NCBI GenBank assembly: GCA_963631415.1
Contig: CAVGQS010000005.1
Coordinates: 1-29,575, forward strand
Source: UBA6382 sp963631415
GTDB taxonomy: Bacteria; Bacteroidota; Bacteroidia; Bacteroidales; Bacteroidaceae
Length of the DNA stretch: 29,575 nt
Direction of reading: 5' to 3'
Shown: positions 7,230 to 15,697 of the stretch, piece after piece
How the letters are laid out: every line of letters starts with the position of its first letter
Numbering within the stretch: position 1 is the stretch's first letter
Made by a program: the position numbers and the translations under genes
The notes under the pieces: model-generated
Databases searched by the model: none
Told to the model about the DNA's origin: nothing
What the model saw: only the letters and a program-made list of their open reading frames with translations

Positions 7230-8333
7230 CTAGACGTTGAACCTGAAGTGCATGATGTCGCCGTCCTGCACGATGTATTCCTTGCCCTCGATGCCGAGTT
7301 TGCCGGCTTCTCTCACAGCCGCTTCGCTGCCGTACTTTATATAGTCCTCATACTTAATCACTTCGGCACGGATGAAGCCCTTTTCGAAGTCTGTGTGTAT
7401 CACTCCGGCGCACTGCGGTGCTTTCCAGCCCTTGCGGAAGGTCCACGCCTTCACTTCCATCTCGCCAGCGGTGATGAATGTCTGCAGGTTGAGCAGGGCG
7501 TAAGCGGCTTTGACCAGTCTGTTGCAGCCCGACTCGCTCAGTCCGGCGTCTTCGAGGAACATCTGGCGCTCCTCGTAGGTCTCCAGTTCGGCGATGTCGG
7601 CCTCCGTCTTGGCAGCCACGATGATGACCTCAGCGTTTTCGCCCTCTACGGCCTTCTTCACCTGTTCCACATATTTGTTGCCGTTCACTGCGCTGCCCTC
7701 GTCCACGTTGCACACGTAGAGCACTGGCTTGGCGGTCAGCAGGAAGAGGTTTTTGGAGGCTTGCAGCTGTTCTTTGCTTTCGAAGGTCACGCTGCGTGCC
7801 GACTTGCCTTGGCTGAGCGCCTCTTTGTAGGCGAGCAGCACTTCGTATTCTACCTTGGCGTTTTTGTCGCCGCCCACCTGCGCTATTTTCTCCACGCGCT
7901 TGATACGGTTCTCTACGGTCTCCAGGTCTTTAATCTGCAGTTCGGTGTCGATGATTTCTTTGTCTCTCACGGGGTCTACGCTGCCGTCCACGTGCACCAC
8001 GTTGTCGTTGTCGAAGCACCTCAGCACGTGCAGTATGGCGTCGGTCTCCCTGATGTTGGCCAGGAATTGGTTGCCCAGTCCTTCGCCCTTGCTGGCGCCC
8101 TTGACCAGTCCCGCAATGTCAACTATTTCGACAGTGGTGGGTACTATGCGTCCGGGGTGTACCAGTTCTGCCAGCTTGGTCAGTCGCTCGTCGGGCACCG
8201 TGATGACGCCCACGTTAGGTTCGATGGTGCAGAAGGGGAAATTGGCTGCCTGTGCTTTAGCGTTGCTGAGGCAGTTGAAGAGAGTGGATTTGCCGACGTT
8301 TGGCAATCCTACTATTCCGCATTGTAGACTCAT
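7230..8333 (-). CDS. ychF: Redox-regulated ATPase YchF (Obg-like OLA1 family)
   Basis: Ribosome-associated P-loop ATPase of the TRAFAC class. Visible motifs are the Walker A GLPNVGKS (residues 9-16), DIAGLVKGAS as switch II/G3, and NVDE at the G4 position, the change that gives this family ATP instead of GTP preference. A coiled-coil insertion follows (residues about 130-200) and a C-terminal TGS domain ends with the FEKGFIRAEVI and EYIVQDGDIMHFRFNV motifs. The frame is open for ten codons upstream, but the ATG at 8333 begins the conserved MSLQCGIVG, giving 367 residues. It is first in its strand block and has its own promoter at 8361-8391; lgt follows after 99 bp. Confidence 0.96.
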   Translation of the reverse strand: MSLQCGIVGLPNVGKSTLFNCLSNAKAQAANFPFCTIEPNVGVITVPDERLTKLAELVHPGRIVPTTVEIVDIAGLVKGASKGEGLGNQFLANIRETDAILHVLRCFDNDNVVHVDGSVDPVRDKEIIDTELQIKDLETVENRIKRVEKIAQVGGDKNAKVEYEVLLAYKEALSQGKSARSVTFESKEQLQASKNLFLLTAKPVLYVCNVDEGSAVNGNKYVEQVKKAVEGENAEVIIVAAKTEADIAELETYEERQMFLEDAGLSESGCNRLVKAAYALLNLQTFITAGEMEVKAWTFRKGWKAPQCAGVIHTDFEKGFIRAEVIKYEDYIKYGSEAAVREAGKLGIEGKEYIVQDGDIMHFRFNV

Positions 8334-8360
8334 GTTTTTGTGTGTTTTTTTGATTTTGCG

Positions 8361-8391
8361 CAAAAATACTGAAAACTCCTGATGTTCCCAA
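8361..8391 (-). promoter_or_regulatory. Bacteroidetes-type promoter of ychF
   Basis: Minus-strand TATTTTTG (8368-8361) matches the TAnnTTTG -7 consensus, and TTG at 8391-8389 sits 20 nt upstream as the -33 element (CTTG rather than TTTG). The predicted start is near 8355, giving a leader of about 20 nt. A perfect 12-bp palindrome TTTTGCGCAAAA (8354-8365) overlaps the -7 box and start site. The rest of the 201-bp gap to 8534 shows no gene. Confidence 0.6.
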
Positions 8392-8534
8392 GGTCCTCAC
8401 TGCCTAAGTGGCGTCTTGCGCGTGGTTGCGGCGTGGTGTTTTGCCGCTATAGATTTGTTTGTAAATATTTTTAGTGTCAAGATTGCAAAAGTCCTCCAGC
8501 CCCTCGTGGGACTCCGGCTTGTCTTGCCGTGAGC

Positions 8535-9770
8535 CTATGGCGCGAAGAACAGGTAGCAGATGAGTATGGCGGCAATCACACCGATGAGGTCTGCCATCAG
8601 TCCGCAGACCACGGCGTGGCGCGTCTTGCTCACGCCCACAGCGCCAAAGTATACGGCTATGATATAGAATGTGGTGTCGGTGCACCCTTGGAAGACGCAA
8701 CTCAGGCGCCCCACGAAGGAATCGGCTCCGAACGTCGTCATGGCGTCTATCATCATTCCGCGCGCTCCGCTGCCTGAGAGTGGTTTCATTATGGCGGTGG
8801 GCAGCGCCCCAATCCAGTCGGTGGCAATGCCCATCTGCTCAAACAGCCATTGCAGCCCCATCACGAGCCAGTCCATCGCCCCTGAAGCCCTGAATACGCC
8901 GATGCCCACCAGCATGGCCACCAGATAGGGAATAATCCTCACAGCGGTCTGGAAGCCCTCTTTTGCGCCCTCTATGAAGGCGTCGTAGACGTTCAGGCGC
9001 TTCCTTATGCCAGAGATAAGGAATATCATCACTATCAGCATCAGCAGCACGTTGGCGAAGTTGCTGGCGGCAGTGCCCATCGTGGCTTGGTCCAGCTGCG
9101 AGAATCCCCACACGATTGCCGCCACGGCGAGGCATGCGCCGCCCAGCGCCAGTATAATCGTCTTGTTGAAGAGGTTGATTTTCTGATATATGGAGGTGAC
9201 TATGATTCCGCCCACTGTCGACGCAAACGTGGCGAGCAGTATGGGCAGGAACACGTCGGTTGGCTGCGCCGCCCCAAGCTGCGCCCTGTAGACCAGTATG
9301 GAGATGGGCACTATGGTCAGTCCGCTGGTGTTGAGCACCAGAAACATTATCATGGGGTTGGTGGCGGTGTCTTTCTTGGTGTTCAGGCTCTGCAGTCCCT
9401 CCATCGTTTTCAGTCCGAGGGGTGTTGCGGCATTGTCCAGCCCGAGCATGTTGGCAGAGATGTTCATAAACATGTTGCCGAACACCGGGTGGTTCTTGGG
9501 AATGTCGGGAAACAGCTTGGTCATCAGCGGACTGAGCATCCGAGCCAGGGCGTTGACCAGCCCTCCGCGCTCGCCAATCTTCATGATGCCCAGCCACAGC
9601 GAGAGGACTCCCGTCAGTCCAAGGCTTATTTCAAAGGCGGTCTTAGCGGTGTCGAAAGTTGAGCTCATTATATTGGGGAACACCTCCGTGTCACCGAAAA
9701 AACACAGTTTTACGGCCCCGATAAGGAATGCTAGGCAGAAAAACGAAATCCAGATATAGTTGAGTACCAT
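8535..9770 (-). CDS. SpmA/SpmB-like nucleoside-recognition membrane protein (fusion)
   Basis: A 411-residue polytopic inner-membrane protein with two nucleoside-recognition (Gate) domains, equivalent to Bacillus spore maturation proteins SpmA and SpmB joined in one chain. The SpmA-like half covers about residues 40-200 (ALARMLSPLMTKLFPDIP, NISANMLGLDNAATPLGLK) and the SpmB-like half about 235-411 (EGAKEGFQTAVRIIPYLVAM, FVGRLSCVFQGCTDTTFY). Such fusions are common in non-sporulating Bacteroidetes; the transported substrate is unknown. It lies 33 bp after folK and is the last gene of the miaB-folK series. ATG start at 9770. Confidence 0.85.
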   Translation of the reverse strand: MVLNYIWISFFCLAFLIGAVKLCFFGDTEVFPNIMSSTFDTAKTAFEISLGLTGVLSLWLGIMKIGERGGLVNALARMLSPLMTKLFPDIPKNHPVFGNMFMNISANMLGLDNAATPLGLKTMEGLQSLNTKKDTATNPMIMFLVLNTSGLTIVPISILVYRAQLGAAQPTDVFLPILLATFASTVGGIIVTSIYQKINLFNKTIILALGGACLAVAAIVWGFSQLDQATMGTAASNFANVLLMLIVMIFLISGIRKRLNVYDAFIEGAKEGFQTAVRIIPYLVAMLVGIGVFRASGAMDWLVMGLQWLFEQMGIATDWIGALPTAIMKPLSGSGARGMMIDAMTTFGADSFVGRLSCVFQGCTDTTFYIIAVYFGAVGVSKTRHAVVCGLMADLIGVIAAILICYLFFAP

Positions 9771-9803
9771 ATTCTTCAGTTGTTTTCGGGTGAACAGCGC
9801 CCC

Positions 9804-10310
9804 TCAGGACGCTTCCGCTCGCAGTTCTTGCAGTAGTTGGGCTACAGTCTTGTGCAGCACGGGATGCCGCAGCGACGGCGCTATTTCCGCCAATGGCTGC
9901 AGCACAAACATCCGCTTCTCCATCAGCGGATGCGGTACGGTCAGGTCGGGCTCGTCAATCACCGCGTCGTCGTAGAGCAGTATGTCGATGTCTATAATTC
10001 TGTCCTCGTATTGCTGCCCGTGGCTCTTGGCTGTCCGTCCCATGCCGCGCTCAATGTCTTGCGTGGCGCTGAGCAGCTCTTGCGGCGTCAGCTCTGTGCT
10101 GAACGAGGCGGCGGCGTTGAGAAACGTGTTCTCCGAGTAGAATCCCCACGGCTCCGTGCTTACGAACGTAGACAGTTTCACGAGTGCTCCCACCCGCTCC
10201 TTGAGTGCGCTGACGGCGCCGTTAAGGTTGTCGCTCAGTTGCCGCTGGCGCTCTGTGTCCGGGTTGCCGCAAAGGTTAGTCCCCAGTCCTATGTACACCA
10301 GGTGTGGCAT
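9804..10310 (-). CDS. folK: 2-amino-4-hydroxy-6-hydroxymethyldihydropteridine pyrophosphokinase
   Basis: HPPK transfers pyrophosphate from ATP to 6-hydroxymethyl-7,8-dihydropterin in folate synthesis. The 168-residue protein shows the N-terminal YIGLGTN, the pterin-binding STEPWG-like segment, the signature DRIIDIDILLYDD with the Mg2+-binding Asp pair, and VPHPLMEKRMFVLQPLAEIAP. It lies 21 bp downstream of queA and 33 bp upstream of the SpmAB-like gene. Full length, no anomaly. Confidence 0.95.
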   Translation of the reverse strand: MPHLVYIGLGTNLCGNPDTERQRQLSDNLNGAVSALKERVGALVKLSTFVSTEPWGFYSENTFLNAAASFSTELTPQELLSATQDIERGMGRTAKSHGQQYEDRIIDIDILLYDDAVIDEPDLTVPHPLMEKRMFVLQPLAEIAPSLRHPVLHKTVAQLLQELRAEAS

Positions 10311-10331
10311 GCTGTTTTCTGCCGCAGCGCG

Positions 10332-11384
10332 TCAGTCTACTATCAGCATGACATCGCCGAAGATGCCGAACTTGTATTTTTTCTTCACGGCCACCGCATA
10401 GGCGTCCATCGTCTGCGTGTAGCCGCCAAACGCCGCCGTCAGCATCAGCAGGGTGCTTTCTGAGGTGTAGAGGTTGGCGAGCATCGCCGTGGCCACGTTG
10501 AAGTTGTAGGGAGGGAAGATAAACTTGTTCGACCACCCGTCGAAGGGCTTGATGTGGTGCAGTGTGTCGCATGCGCTCTCCAGTGCGCGCTGTGTAGTGG
10601 TGCCCACAGCCAGCACCTGCCGGTTGTTGTCTTTGGCCTCGTTGACTATTTTGCAGCACTCCTCGTTGATGTGCATCTCCTCAGAGTCCATTTTGTGCTT
10701 GGTGAGGTCTTCCACGTCGGTCTTGCTGAAGTTGCTCTGTCCGCAGTGGAGAGTCAGGAAAGCCGAGTTGATGCCCAGCACCTCCATCTTCTTGAGCGTA
10801 ATGCGCGAGAAGTGCATGCCTGTGGCGGGTGCTGTTGTGGCGCCTTCATTCTTGGCAAACACGCACTGGAAGTCCTCCAGGTCTTGTTCGGTCGGTTCGC
10901 GCTTGATGTAGGGTGGCAGCGGAGCCGCTCCGAGGGCGTAGAGGTCCTTCTTGAACTCCTCGTGAGTGCCGTCGTAGAGGAATCTCAGCGTGCGTCCGCG
11001 GCTTGTGGTGTTGTCTATCACCTCAGCCACGAGCGAGTCGTCTTCTCCAAAGTACAGCTTGTTGCCTATGCGTATCTTGCGCGCCGGGTCTACGGTCACG
11101 TCCCACAGCCTGTCTTCTTCGTTCAGTTCCCTGCGCAGGAACACCTCGATGCGCGCTCCGGTGCGCTCCTTGTTGCCGTTGAGCCGGGCGGGCATCACCT
11201 TGGTGTCGTTGAAGACGAACACGTCGTTTTCGTTGAAGTACGAAAGGAGGTCGCTGAACATCTTGTGTTCTATCTTGCCCGTTTGGCGGTGCAGCACGAG
11301 CATGCGGCAGCCGTCGCGGAACGGGTCAGCCTCTTGTGCGATGAGTTCTTCGGGAAGCTTGAACTTAAAATTGGAAAGTTTCAT
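10332..11384 (-). CDS. queA: S-adenosylmethionine:tRNA ribosyltransferase-isomerase
   Basis: QueA transfers and isomerises the ribosyl group of SAM onto 7-aminomethyl-7-deazaguanine in tRNA to form epoxyqueuosine. The 350-residue protein matches the Bacteroidetes version throughout: DVFVFNDTKVMPARL, RTGARIEVFL, DNTTSRGRTLRFLYDG, ATTAPATGMHF, VEDLTKHKMDSEE and NKFIFPPY. Two normally conserved stretches are altered compared with the family as I know it: TLHCGQSNFS at 211-220, where a GLGNFR-like sequence is usual, and ANLYTSEST at 303-311, where NFHxPxST is usual. ATG start at 11384, 43 bp after truB. Family assignment is secure; full activity is likely but the changes deserve checking. Confidence 0.93.
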   Translation of the reverse strand: MKLSNFKFKLPEELIAQEADPFRDGCRMLVLHRQTGKIEHKMFSDLLSYFNENDVFVFNDTKVMPARLNGNKERTGARIEVFLRRELNEEDRLWDVTVDPARKIRIGNKLYFGEDDSLVAEVIDNTTSRGRTLRFLYDGTHEEFKKDLYALGAAPLPPYIKREPTEQDLEDFQCVFAKNEGATTAPATGMHFSRITLKKMEVLGINSAFLTLHCGQSNFSKTDVEDLTKHKMDSEEMHINEECCKIVNEAKDNNRQVLAVGTTTQRALESACDTLHHIKPFDGWSNKFIFPPYNFNVATAMLANLYTSESTLLMLTAAFGGYTQTMDAYAVAVKKKYKFGIFGDVMLIVD

Positions 11385-11427
11385 GTATTGTGTTGTTTTG
11401 TTTGTTCTGGTAATGCGGCGGCGCGAC

Positions 11428-12126
11428 TTATGCTATGGGGTCAATCTTCACAGTCTCAAGCCATTGCGGAAATCCTTCGAGCGTCAGGCACTGGCTTACG
11501 TCGTAGTCTCCGATGCGCGTGCGCCTCAGGTCGGTCAGGTAGGCTCCGCTCTCCAGCGCCTGTCCTATGTCGCGGGCCAGGGCGCGGATGTAGGTGCCCT
11601 TGCTGCACACCACCCTTATGGTCAGCAGCGGCTTCTCATAGCTCACCACTTCTATCTCGTCTATGGTCAGCGTCTTGGGCTTCAGTTTCACCTCCTGCCC
11701 GTTGCGTGCCAGGTGGAACGCTCTCACTCCGTTTATTTTGCAGGCGGAGAAGTCGGGCGGTGTCTGTTCTATCGTGCCGACAAAACTCTTGAGCACCTCG
11801 TCAATCTTCTCCCGTGTGATGTGTTCGGTGGGGTAGGTCGCGTCCTCCGGGTGCTCCATGTCGAAGCTGGGTGTCGTGGCTCCCAGCTTGAGCGTGGCCA
11901 CATATTCTTTGGTGTGGTTCTGCAGTTCCTCAATCCTTTTGGTAGCTTTGCCGGTGCAGAGCAGCAGCACGCCTGTCGCCAGCGGGTCGAGGGTGCCGGC
12001 GTGGCCTATCTTTACCTTGGTGCCGAGCTTCTGCGTCAGGAGCCATCTCACCCGGGCCACCAGCCCGAACGAGGTCCACTCTCTGGGCTTGTCAAAAGCG
12101 AGTATTTCCCCAGCGTAGAAGTTCAT
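11428..12126 (-). CDS. truB: tRNA pseudouridine(55) synthase
   Basis: Forms pseudouridine 55 in the T loop of tRNAs. The catalytic motif is intact as GHAGTLDPLATGVL (residues 41-54) with nucleophile Asp47, preceded by FDKPREWTSF and followed by TGKATKRI and the KINGVRAFHLAR segment. At 232 residues it is short because, like other Bacteroidetes TruB, it lacks a full C-terminal PUA domain. It lies 18 bp after uppP and 43 bp before queA. Confidence 0.95.
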   Translation of the reverse strand: MNFYAGEILAFDKPREWTSFGLVARVRWLLTQKLGTKVKIGHAGTLDPLATGVLLLCTGKATKRIEELQNHTKEYVATLKLGATTPSFDMEHPEDATYPTEHITREKIDEVLKSFVGTIEQTPPDFSACKINGVRAFHLARNGQEVKLKPKTLTIDEIEVVSYEKPLLTIRVVCSKGTYIRALARDIGQALESGAYLTDLRRTRIGDYDVSQCLTLEGFPQWLETVKIDPIA

Positions 12127-12144
12127 TGTGTCGTTGTCGCAGTT

Positions 12145-12951
12145 TTATGAGAAGTAGTGGAAGCCGAGCACCACCGCGCCCACTATGGCGCAGTAGACGG
12201 CGAAGTAGATGAGCTTGCACCTCTTCACTAGCGCTATCATGCACTTGCAGGCGAAGCAGCCCGATATGAACGCCGCCAGGAATCCGGCAGCCATCGACAT
12301 CAGCGGCACGTCCATCACTGCCTCGCCGCTCACCATGTCTTTGCAGTCCAGGAGCGCAGCGCCGAGAATGGGCGGAATGACCATGAGGAACGAGAACTGC
12401 GCCAGCTTGTTGCGGCTGTTGCCCAGCAGCAGGCCGGTGGCTATCGTCGAGCCGCTGCGCGACAGTCCCGGCAGCACGGCGGCAGCCGCCTGAGCCAGGC
12501 CTATCACAAAGGCGTTGGAGGGAGTGATCTTCTCCTTCTCCTTAGGCTTGTAGAAATGCGTGAGGGCGAGCAGCACGGCTGTAAGCAGCAGGCAAAAGCC
12601 TGTCACCACCAGTCCGTGGTTGTCGTAGAGTGCCTCCACCTTGTCCTTGAAGCACACGCCCACTATGCCAACCGGAATCATCGAGATGACGATGTTGATC
12701 ACGTAGCGCGTTTCGTCGTTGAGCTTCATTCTGAAGAGGCCGGCGAATATCCACGCTATCTCCTTCCACAATATTATGATGGTGGAGAGCACCGTGGCTA
12801 TGTGCATCAGCACGTCGAAGGCCAAGCCTCCGTCCATAGCCGATTCGCCGAGCAGGGCCTTGCCTATCTGCAGGTGTCCGCTGCTGCTTATTGGGAGAAA
12901 CTCCGTCAACCCCTGTATGAGTCCCAGAACAATCGCTTGTAGTGTGTCCAT
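12145..12951 (-). CDS. uppP: Undecaprenyl-diphosphate phosphatase
   Basis: Integral membrane phosphatase that recycles undecaprenyl diphosphate to the monophosphate lipid carrier for peptidoglycan and surface glycans; overproduction gives bacitracin resistance in this family. The two halves of the active site are visible: LTEFLPISSSGHL (residues 15-27) and VLPGLSRSGSTIA near 160-172. The 268 residues carry about eight hydrophobic segments. It sits between the DUF3098 gene (33 bp) and truB (18 bp). ATG start at 12951. Confidence 0.96.
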   Translation of the reverse strand: MDTLQAIVLGLIQGLTEFLPISSSGHLQIGKALLGESAMDGGLAFDVLMHIATVLSTIIILWKEIAWIFAGLFRMKLNDETRYVINIVISMIPVGIVGVCFKDKVEALYDNHGLVVTGFCLLLTAVLLALTHFYKPKEKEKITPSNAFVIGLAQAAAAVLPGLSRSGSTIATGLLLGNSRNKLAQFSFLMVIPPILGAALLDCKDMVSGEAVMDVPLMSMAAGFLAAFISGCFACKCMIALVKRCKLIYFAVYCAIVGAVVLGFHYFS

Positions 12952-12984
12952 TTCCTGATAGGATTTTTTGTGGAGCCGGTCGGC

Positions 12985-13296
12985 TTACTGCTCCTGCGTG
13001 TTGTCTTTCTTGTGGTAGAGAATGGCCACTATGATAAACAGGAAGCCAAACAGGCAGACCATCGGGGCTACCTTTATGTGCATCGTGCTGAATATTTCGG
13101 GGTCAAATGCCTCGGGCGTCGACGAGTTGCCCGACATCAGTATGAATCCCAGCAGGATTATCGCCATGCCCACAGCGAGCAGGATATAGTTCATTTTGCC
13201 GAAAGCCAGTGTGGCAGCGCTCTTGTCGCTGCGCTGCTCGGTGCTGGCAGCCTTTTTTGTTGCAATGTTCTTCTTAGGTTGGTTTTTCTGTGCCAT
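12985..13296 (-). CDS. DUF3098 family small membrane protein
   Basis: A 103-residue protein with a basic, low-complexity cytoplasmic N-terminus (about 35 residues) and two hydrophobic helices (MNYILLAVGMAIILLGFILM, and VCLFGFLFIIVAILYH near the C-terminus). Between them is the FDPEIFSTMHIKVAPM segment typical of DUF3098 proteins. The frame is open upstream for 47 codons, but that stretch overlaps ftsX and has no membrane-protein character; the ATG at 13296 is the natural start, 53 bp after ftsX. Its position between ftsX and uppP is the usual one in Bacteroidetes and hints at an envelope or division role, which remains uncharacterised. Confidence 0.85.
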   Translation of the reverse strand: MAQKNQPKKNIATKKAASTEQRSDKSAATLAFGKMNYILLAVGMAIILLGFILMSGNSSTPEAFDPEIFSTMHIKVAPMVCLFGFLFIIVAILYHKKDNTQEQ

Positions 13297-13349
13297 ATTC
13301 CTTGTGTAATGTATTCCTATATATATATAATGTGTATGGTTGTCGTTTC

Positions 13350-14222
13350 TTAGGAGCGGAAGATGCGGTGGCGCGTCATCTTCAGGTAGCGTGTCACCGA
13401 CACGTATGCCGAGAACCACGTCAGCAGCAGTCCGCACACCACTATGGTGCCGGCTGTGGCGAGCGCCACTTGTGCGGTGACCAGTTCGCGCAGCTGCGGT
13501 TCGTATTCAACAAGGTAGCAAGCCCCTGCGCCAATCGCCGCGATGGCTATCACTGCCGACACCAGTCCTATCAGCAGCGCCTTTTTCACGAAGGGGCGGC
13601 GTATAAACGCGTAGCTGGCGCCCACCAGCCTCATGGTGCGTATGGTGTGGCGGCGCGCATAGACGCTCAGCCGTATCGTGTTGTTGATGAGCGCAAACGA
13701 CACCAACGTCAGCAGCAGAGCCACCACCAGCAGCACCGTGCTTATGTGGCGTATGTTGTCGTTGAGCGTGTCCATCAGGTTCTGCGGCGCCGTCACGTCC
13801 ACTATCAGCGAGTCGCTGCGCAGCGGCGGCAGTATCTTCTTCAGCGAGTCGCTGTTGGCGTATTCGGCCTTCAGCCTCAGTTCGAAGGACGCCGGCATGG
13901 GGTTGTAGCCGAGGAACTCCGTCGGGTCGGTGCCCAGCGCCTCCGACTGCTCCTTCAGGGCTTTTTCCTTCGACACGTAGTTGAGCGACCGCGTGCAGGG
14001 CAGTTTCTTGAGCCGTGTTTGTATGCCGTAGGCCTGGCTGTTCGTCACGTCTTCGTCAAGCATCAGCGTGACGGTGAAGTTCTCTTTTAGGCTGTTCGAG
14101 AATTCGTGCGCAAAGCTCACGAAAAACACCACCAGCCCTAGCAGTATCAGCATCAGCGTCGTGCTGATGCAGGCCGTGATGGTGTTCATTCTTGTGCGTT
14201 CTGTCTTTTTTTGCTTTGCCAT
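13350..14222 (-). CDS. ftsX: Cell division protein FtsX
   Basis: Membrane subunit of the FtsEX complex, which couples ATP hydrolysis to activation of septal peptidoglycan hydrolases. The 290 residues show an N-terminal transmembrane helix (about 18-40), an extracytoplasmic domain with VTLMLDEDV and a FTGYNP-like FLGYNPMPASFEL segment, then three C-terminal helices with the conserved cytoplasmic loop RLSVYARRHTIRTMRLVGA. The ATG at 14222 is used; a second Met at residue 12 is possible. ftsE is not adjacent in this window. It follows miaB by 58 bp. Confidence 0.93.
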   Translation of the reverse strand: MAKQKKTERTRMNTITACISTTLMLILLGLVVFFVSFAHEFSNSLKENFTVTLMLDEDVTNSQAYGIQTRLKKLPCTRSLNYVSKEKALKEQSEALGTDPTEFLGYNPMPASFELRLKAEYANSDSLKKILPPLRSDSLIVDVTAPQNLMDTLNDNIRHISTVLLVVALLLTLVSFALINNTIRLSVYARRHTIRTMRLVGASYAFIRRPFVKKALLIGLVSAVIAIAAIGAGACYLVEYEPQLRELVTAQVALATAGTIVVCGLLLTWFSAYVSVTRYLKMTRHRIFRS

Positions 14223-14280
14223 AGTTGGTGTGTGTGGTTATGCTGGCTGTTTCCTTGTCGTTGTGTCGGCGGCGGTGGTC

Positions 14281-15600
14281 TTACTCTGCCGCCTTGCCCG
14301 TCAGCGTGGCGCTGGTGGCTCCCGTCACGGTCACGCGCATGGTCTCTCCCGCCTTGTGGTCGCCGCGGTCAAACACCACCACCTTGTTCTGCGGTGTGCG
14401 TCCGAAGAGCTGGTCGGCTGAGCGCTTGCTGCGTCCCTCCACCAGTATCTCGAAGGTCTTGCCCACGTCCTTGGCGTTCTGTTCGCGGCTCAGCTCGTTC
14501 TGCAGGGCTATCATCTCGTTCAGGCGTCGTGTCTTCACGTCCTCCGCCACGTCGTCGGTAAAGTGGCGCGCGGCGAAGGTGCCGGGGCGCTGGCTGTATT
14601 TAAAGAGGAAGGCGGAGTCAAAGCTGCACTGCCTCATCAGGTCTAGCGACATCTGGTGGTCCTCCTCCGTCTCCGAGCAGTATCCGCAGAACATGTCGGT
14701 CGTCAGTGCGCAGTCGGGAATGATGCTCCTGATGGCAGCCACCCTGTCCAGATACCACTCGCGCGTGTACTTGCGGTTCATCAGTTTCAGTATGCGGTTG
14801 CTGCCGCTCTGCACCGGCAGGTGTATGTGGTGGCAGATGTTGGGCGTGCGGGCTATGGTGTGCAGCGTCTCGTCGCTCATGTCCTTGGGGTGTGAGGTCG
14901 TAAACCTTATGCGCATGTCTGGCACGGCCTCTGCCACGGCGGCCAGCAGTTGCGGGAATCCCACCGTCTTGCCGTCCTGGTCCCACATGTAGGAGTTCAC
15001 GTTCTGTCCCAGCAGAGTCACCTCGCGGTAGTTCTTCTGCTCCAGGTCTTTCACCTCGCTCAGTATGCTCTCCACGTCGCGGCTGCGTTCCCTGCCGCGG
15101 GTGTAGGGCACTATGCAGTAGTGGCAGAAGTTGTTGCAGCCGCGCGTGATGCTCACGAAGCCCGAGATGCGGTTGCCGCCTATGCGCTGCGGAATTACTC
15201 CGGCGTAGGTCTCTGTCAGCGACAGTTCGGTGTCCTGCGCCTTCTCGCCTGCCTCGGCGGCAGCCGTCAGGTGCGGCAGGTTCATGTAGGAGTCGGGGCC
15301 TGCCACGAGGTCCACGCCGTTGTGCTTGATAAGCTGGTCCTTGGTGCGCTCGGCCATGCAGCCCAGCACGCCAATGATGAACTTCCGGCCGCCCTTGCGG
15401 CGCGCGTTCAGGGCGCTGAGCCTCCTTATTATCTTCTGCTCGGCGTTGTCGCGCACAGAACAGGTATTGAGGAACACGGCGTCGGCCTCCTCCTCGCTCT
15501 CGCAGGTGTCATAGCCGGCCATCTTCATTATCGAAGCCACCGTCTCGCTGTCGGCCACGTTCATCTGGCAGCCGTAGGTTTCTATGTAGAGTTTTTTCAT
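14281..15600 (-). CDS. miaB: tRNA-2-methylthio-N6-dimethylallyladenosine synthase
   Basis: Radical SAM methylthiotransferase acting on i6A37 of tRNAs. From the ATG at 15600 the protein is 439 residues. The auxiliary cluster cysteines are Cys11 (ETYGCQMN), Cys47 (NTCSVR) and Cys81 (LGCMAER); the radical SAM CxxxCxxC is Cys155, Cys159 and Cys162 in RGCNNFCHYC. A C-terminal TRAM domain ends the chain. The frame is open ten codons upstream, but MKKLYIETYG is the conserved start. It is the first gene of the eight-gene minus-strand series and is divergent from the thioesterase gene. Confidence 0.96.
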   Translation of the reverse strand: MKKLYIETYGCQMNVADSETVASIMKMAGYDTCESEEEADAVFLNTCSVRDNAEQKIIRRLSALNARRKGGRKFIIGVLGCMAERTKDQLIKHNGVDLVAGPDSYMNLPHLTAAAEAGEKAQDTELSLTETYAGVIPQRIGGNRISGFVSITRGCNNFCHYCIVPYTRGRERSRDVESILSEVKDLEQKNYREVTLLGQNVNSYMWDQDGKTVGFPQLLAAVAEAVPDMRIRFTTSHPKDMSDETLHTIARTPNICHHIHLPVQSGSNRILKLMNRKYTREWYLDRVAAIRSIIPDCALTTDMFCGYCSETEEDHQMSLDLMRQCSFDSAFLFKYSQRPGTFAARHFTDDVAEDVKTRRLNEMIALQNELSREQNAKDVGKTFEILVEGRSKRSADQLFGRTPQNKVVVFDRGDHKAGETMRVTVTGATSATLTGKAAE

Positions 15601-15617
15601 TTCTGTTCGCGACAAGG

Positions 15618-15647
15618 CAAATGTACTCAAAGATTAGTGCAAAATTA
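15618..15647 (-). promoter_or_regulatory. Candidate -7 boxes upstream of miaB
   Basis: Two minus-strand matches to TAnnTTTG lie in the 97-bp divergent gap: TAATTTTG (15647-15640) and TACATTTG (15625-15618). Neither has a clear TTTG at the expected 19-21 nt upstream. One of them probably starts the miaB-ftsX-folK transcript. Confidence 0.35.
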
Positions 15648-15697
15648 CGGAAAAAGTCGTAACTTGCGACCCGAATTTCAGTAAAACCATACTTTTT

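Noticed and set aside
10554..11792. 412-codon plus-strand frame opposite queA and truB
   Set aside because: Shadow of two well-recognised genes; no domain features.
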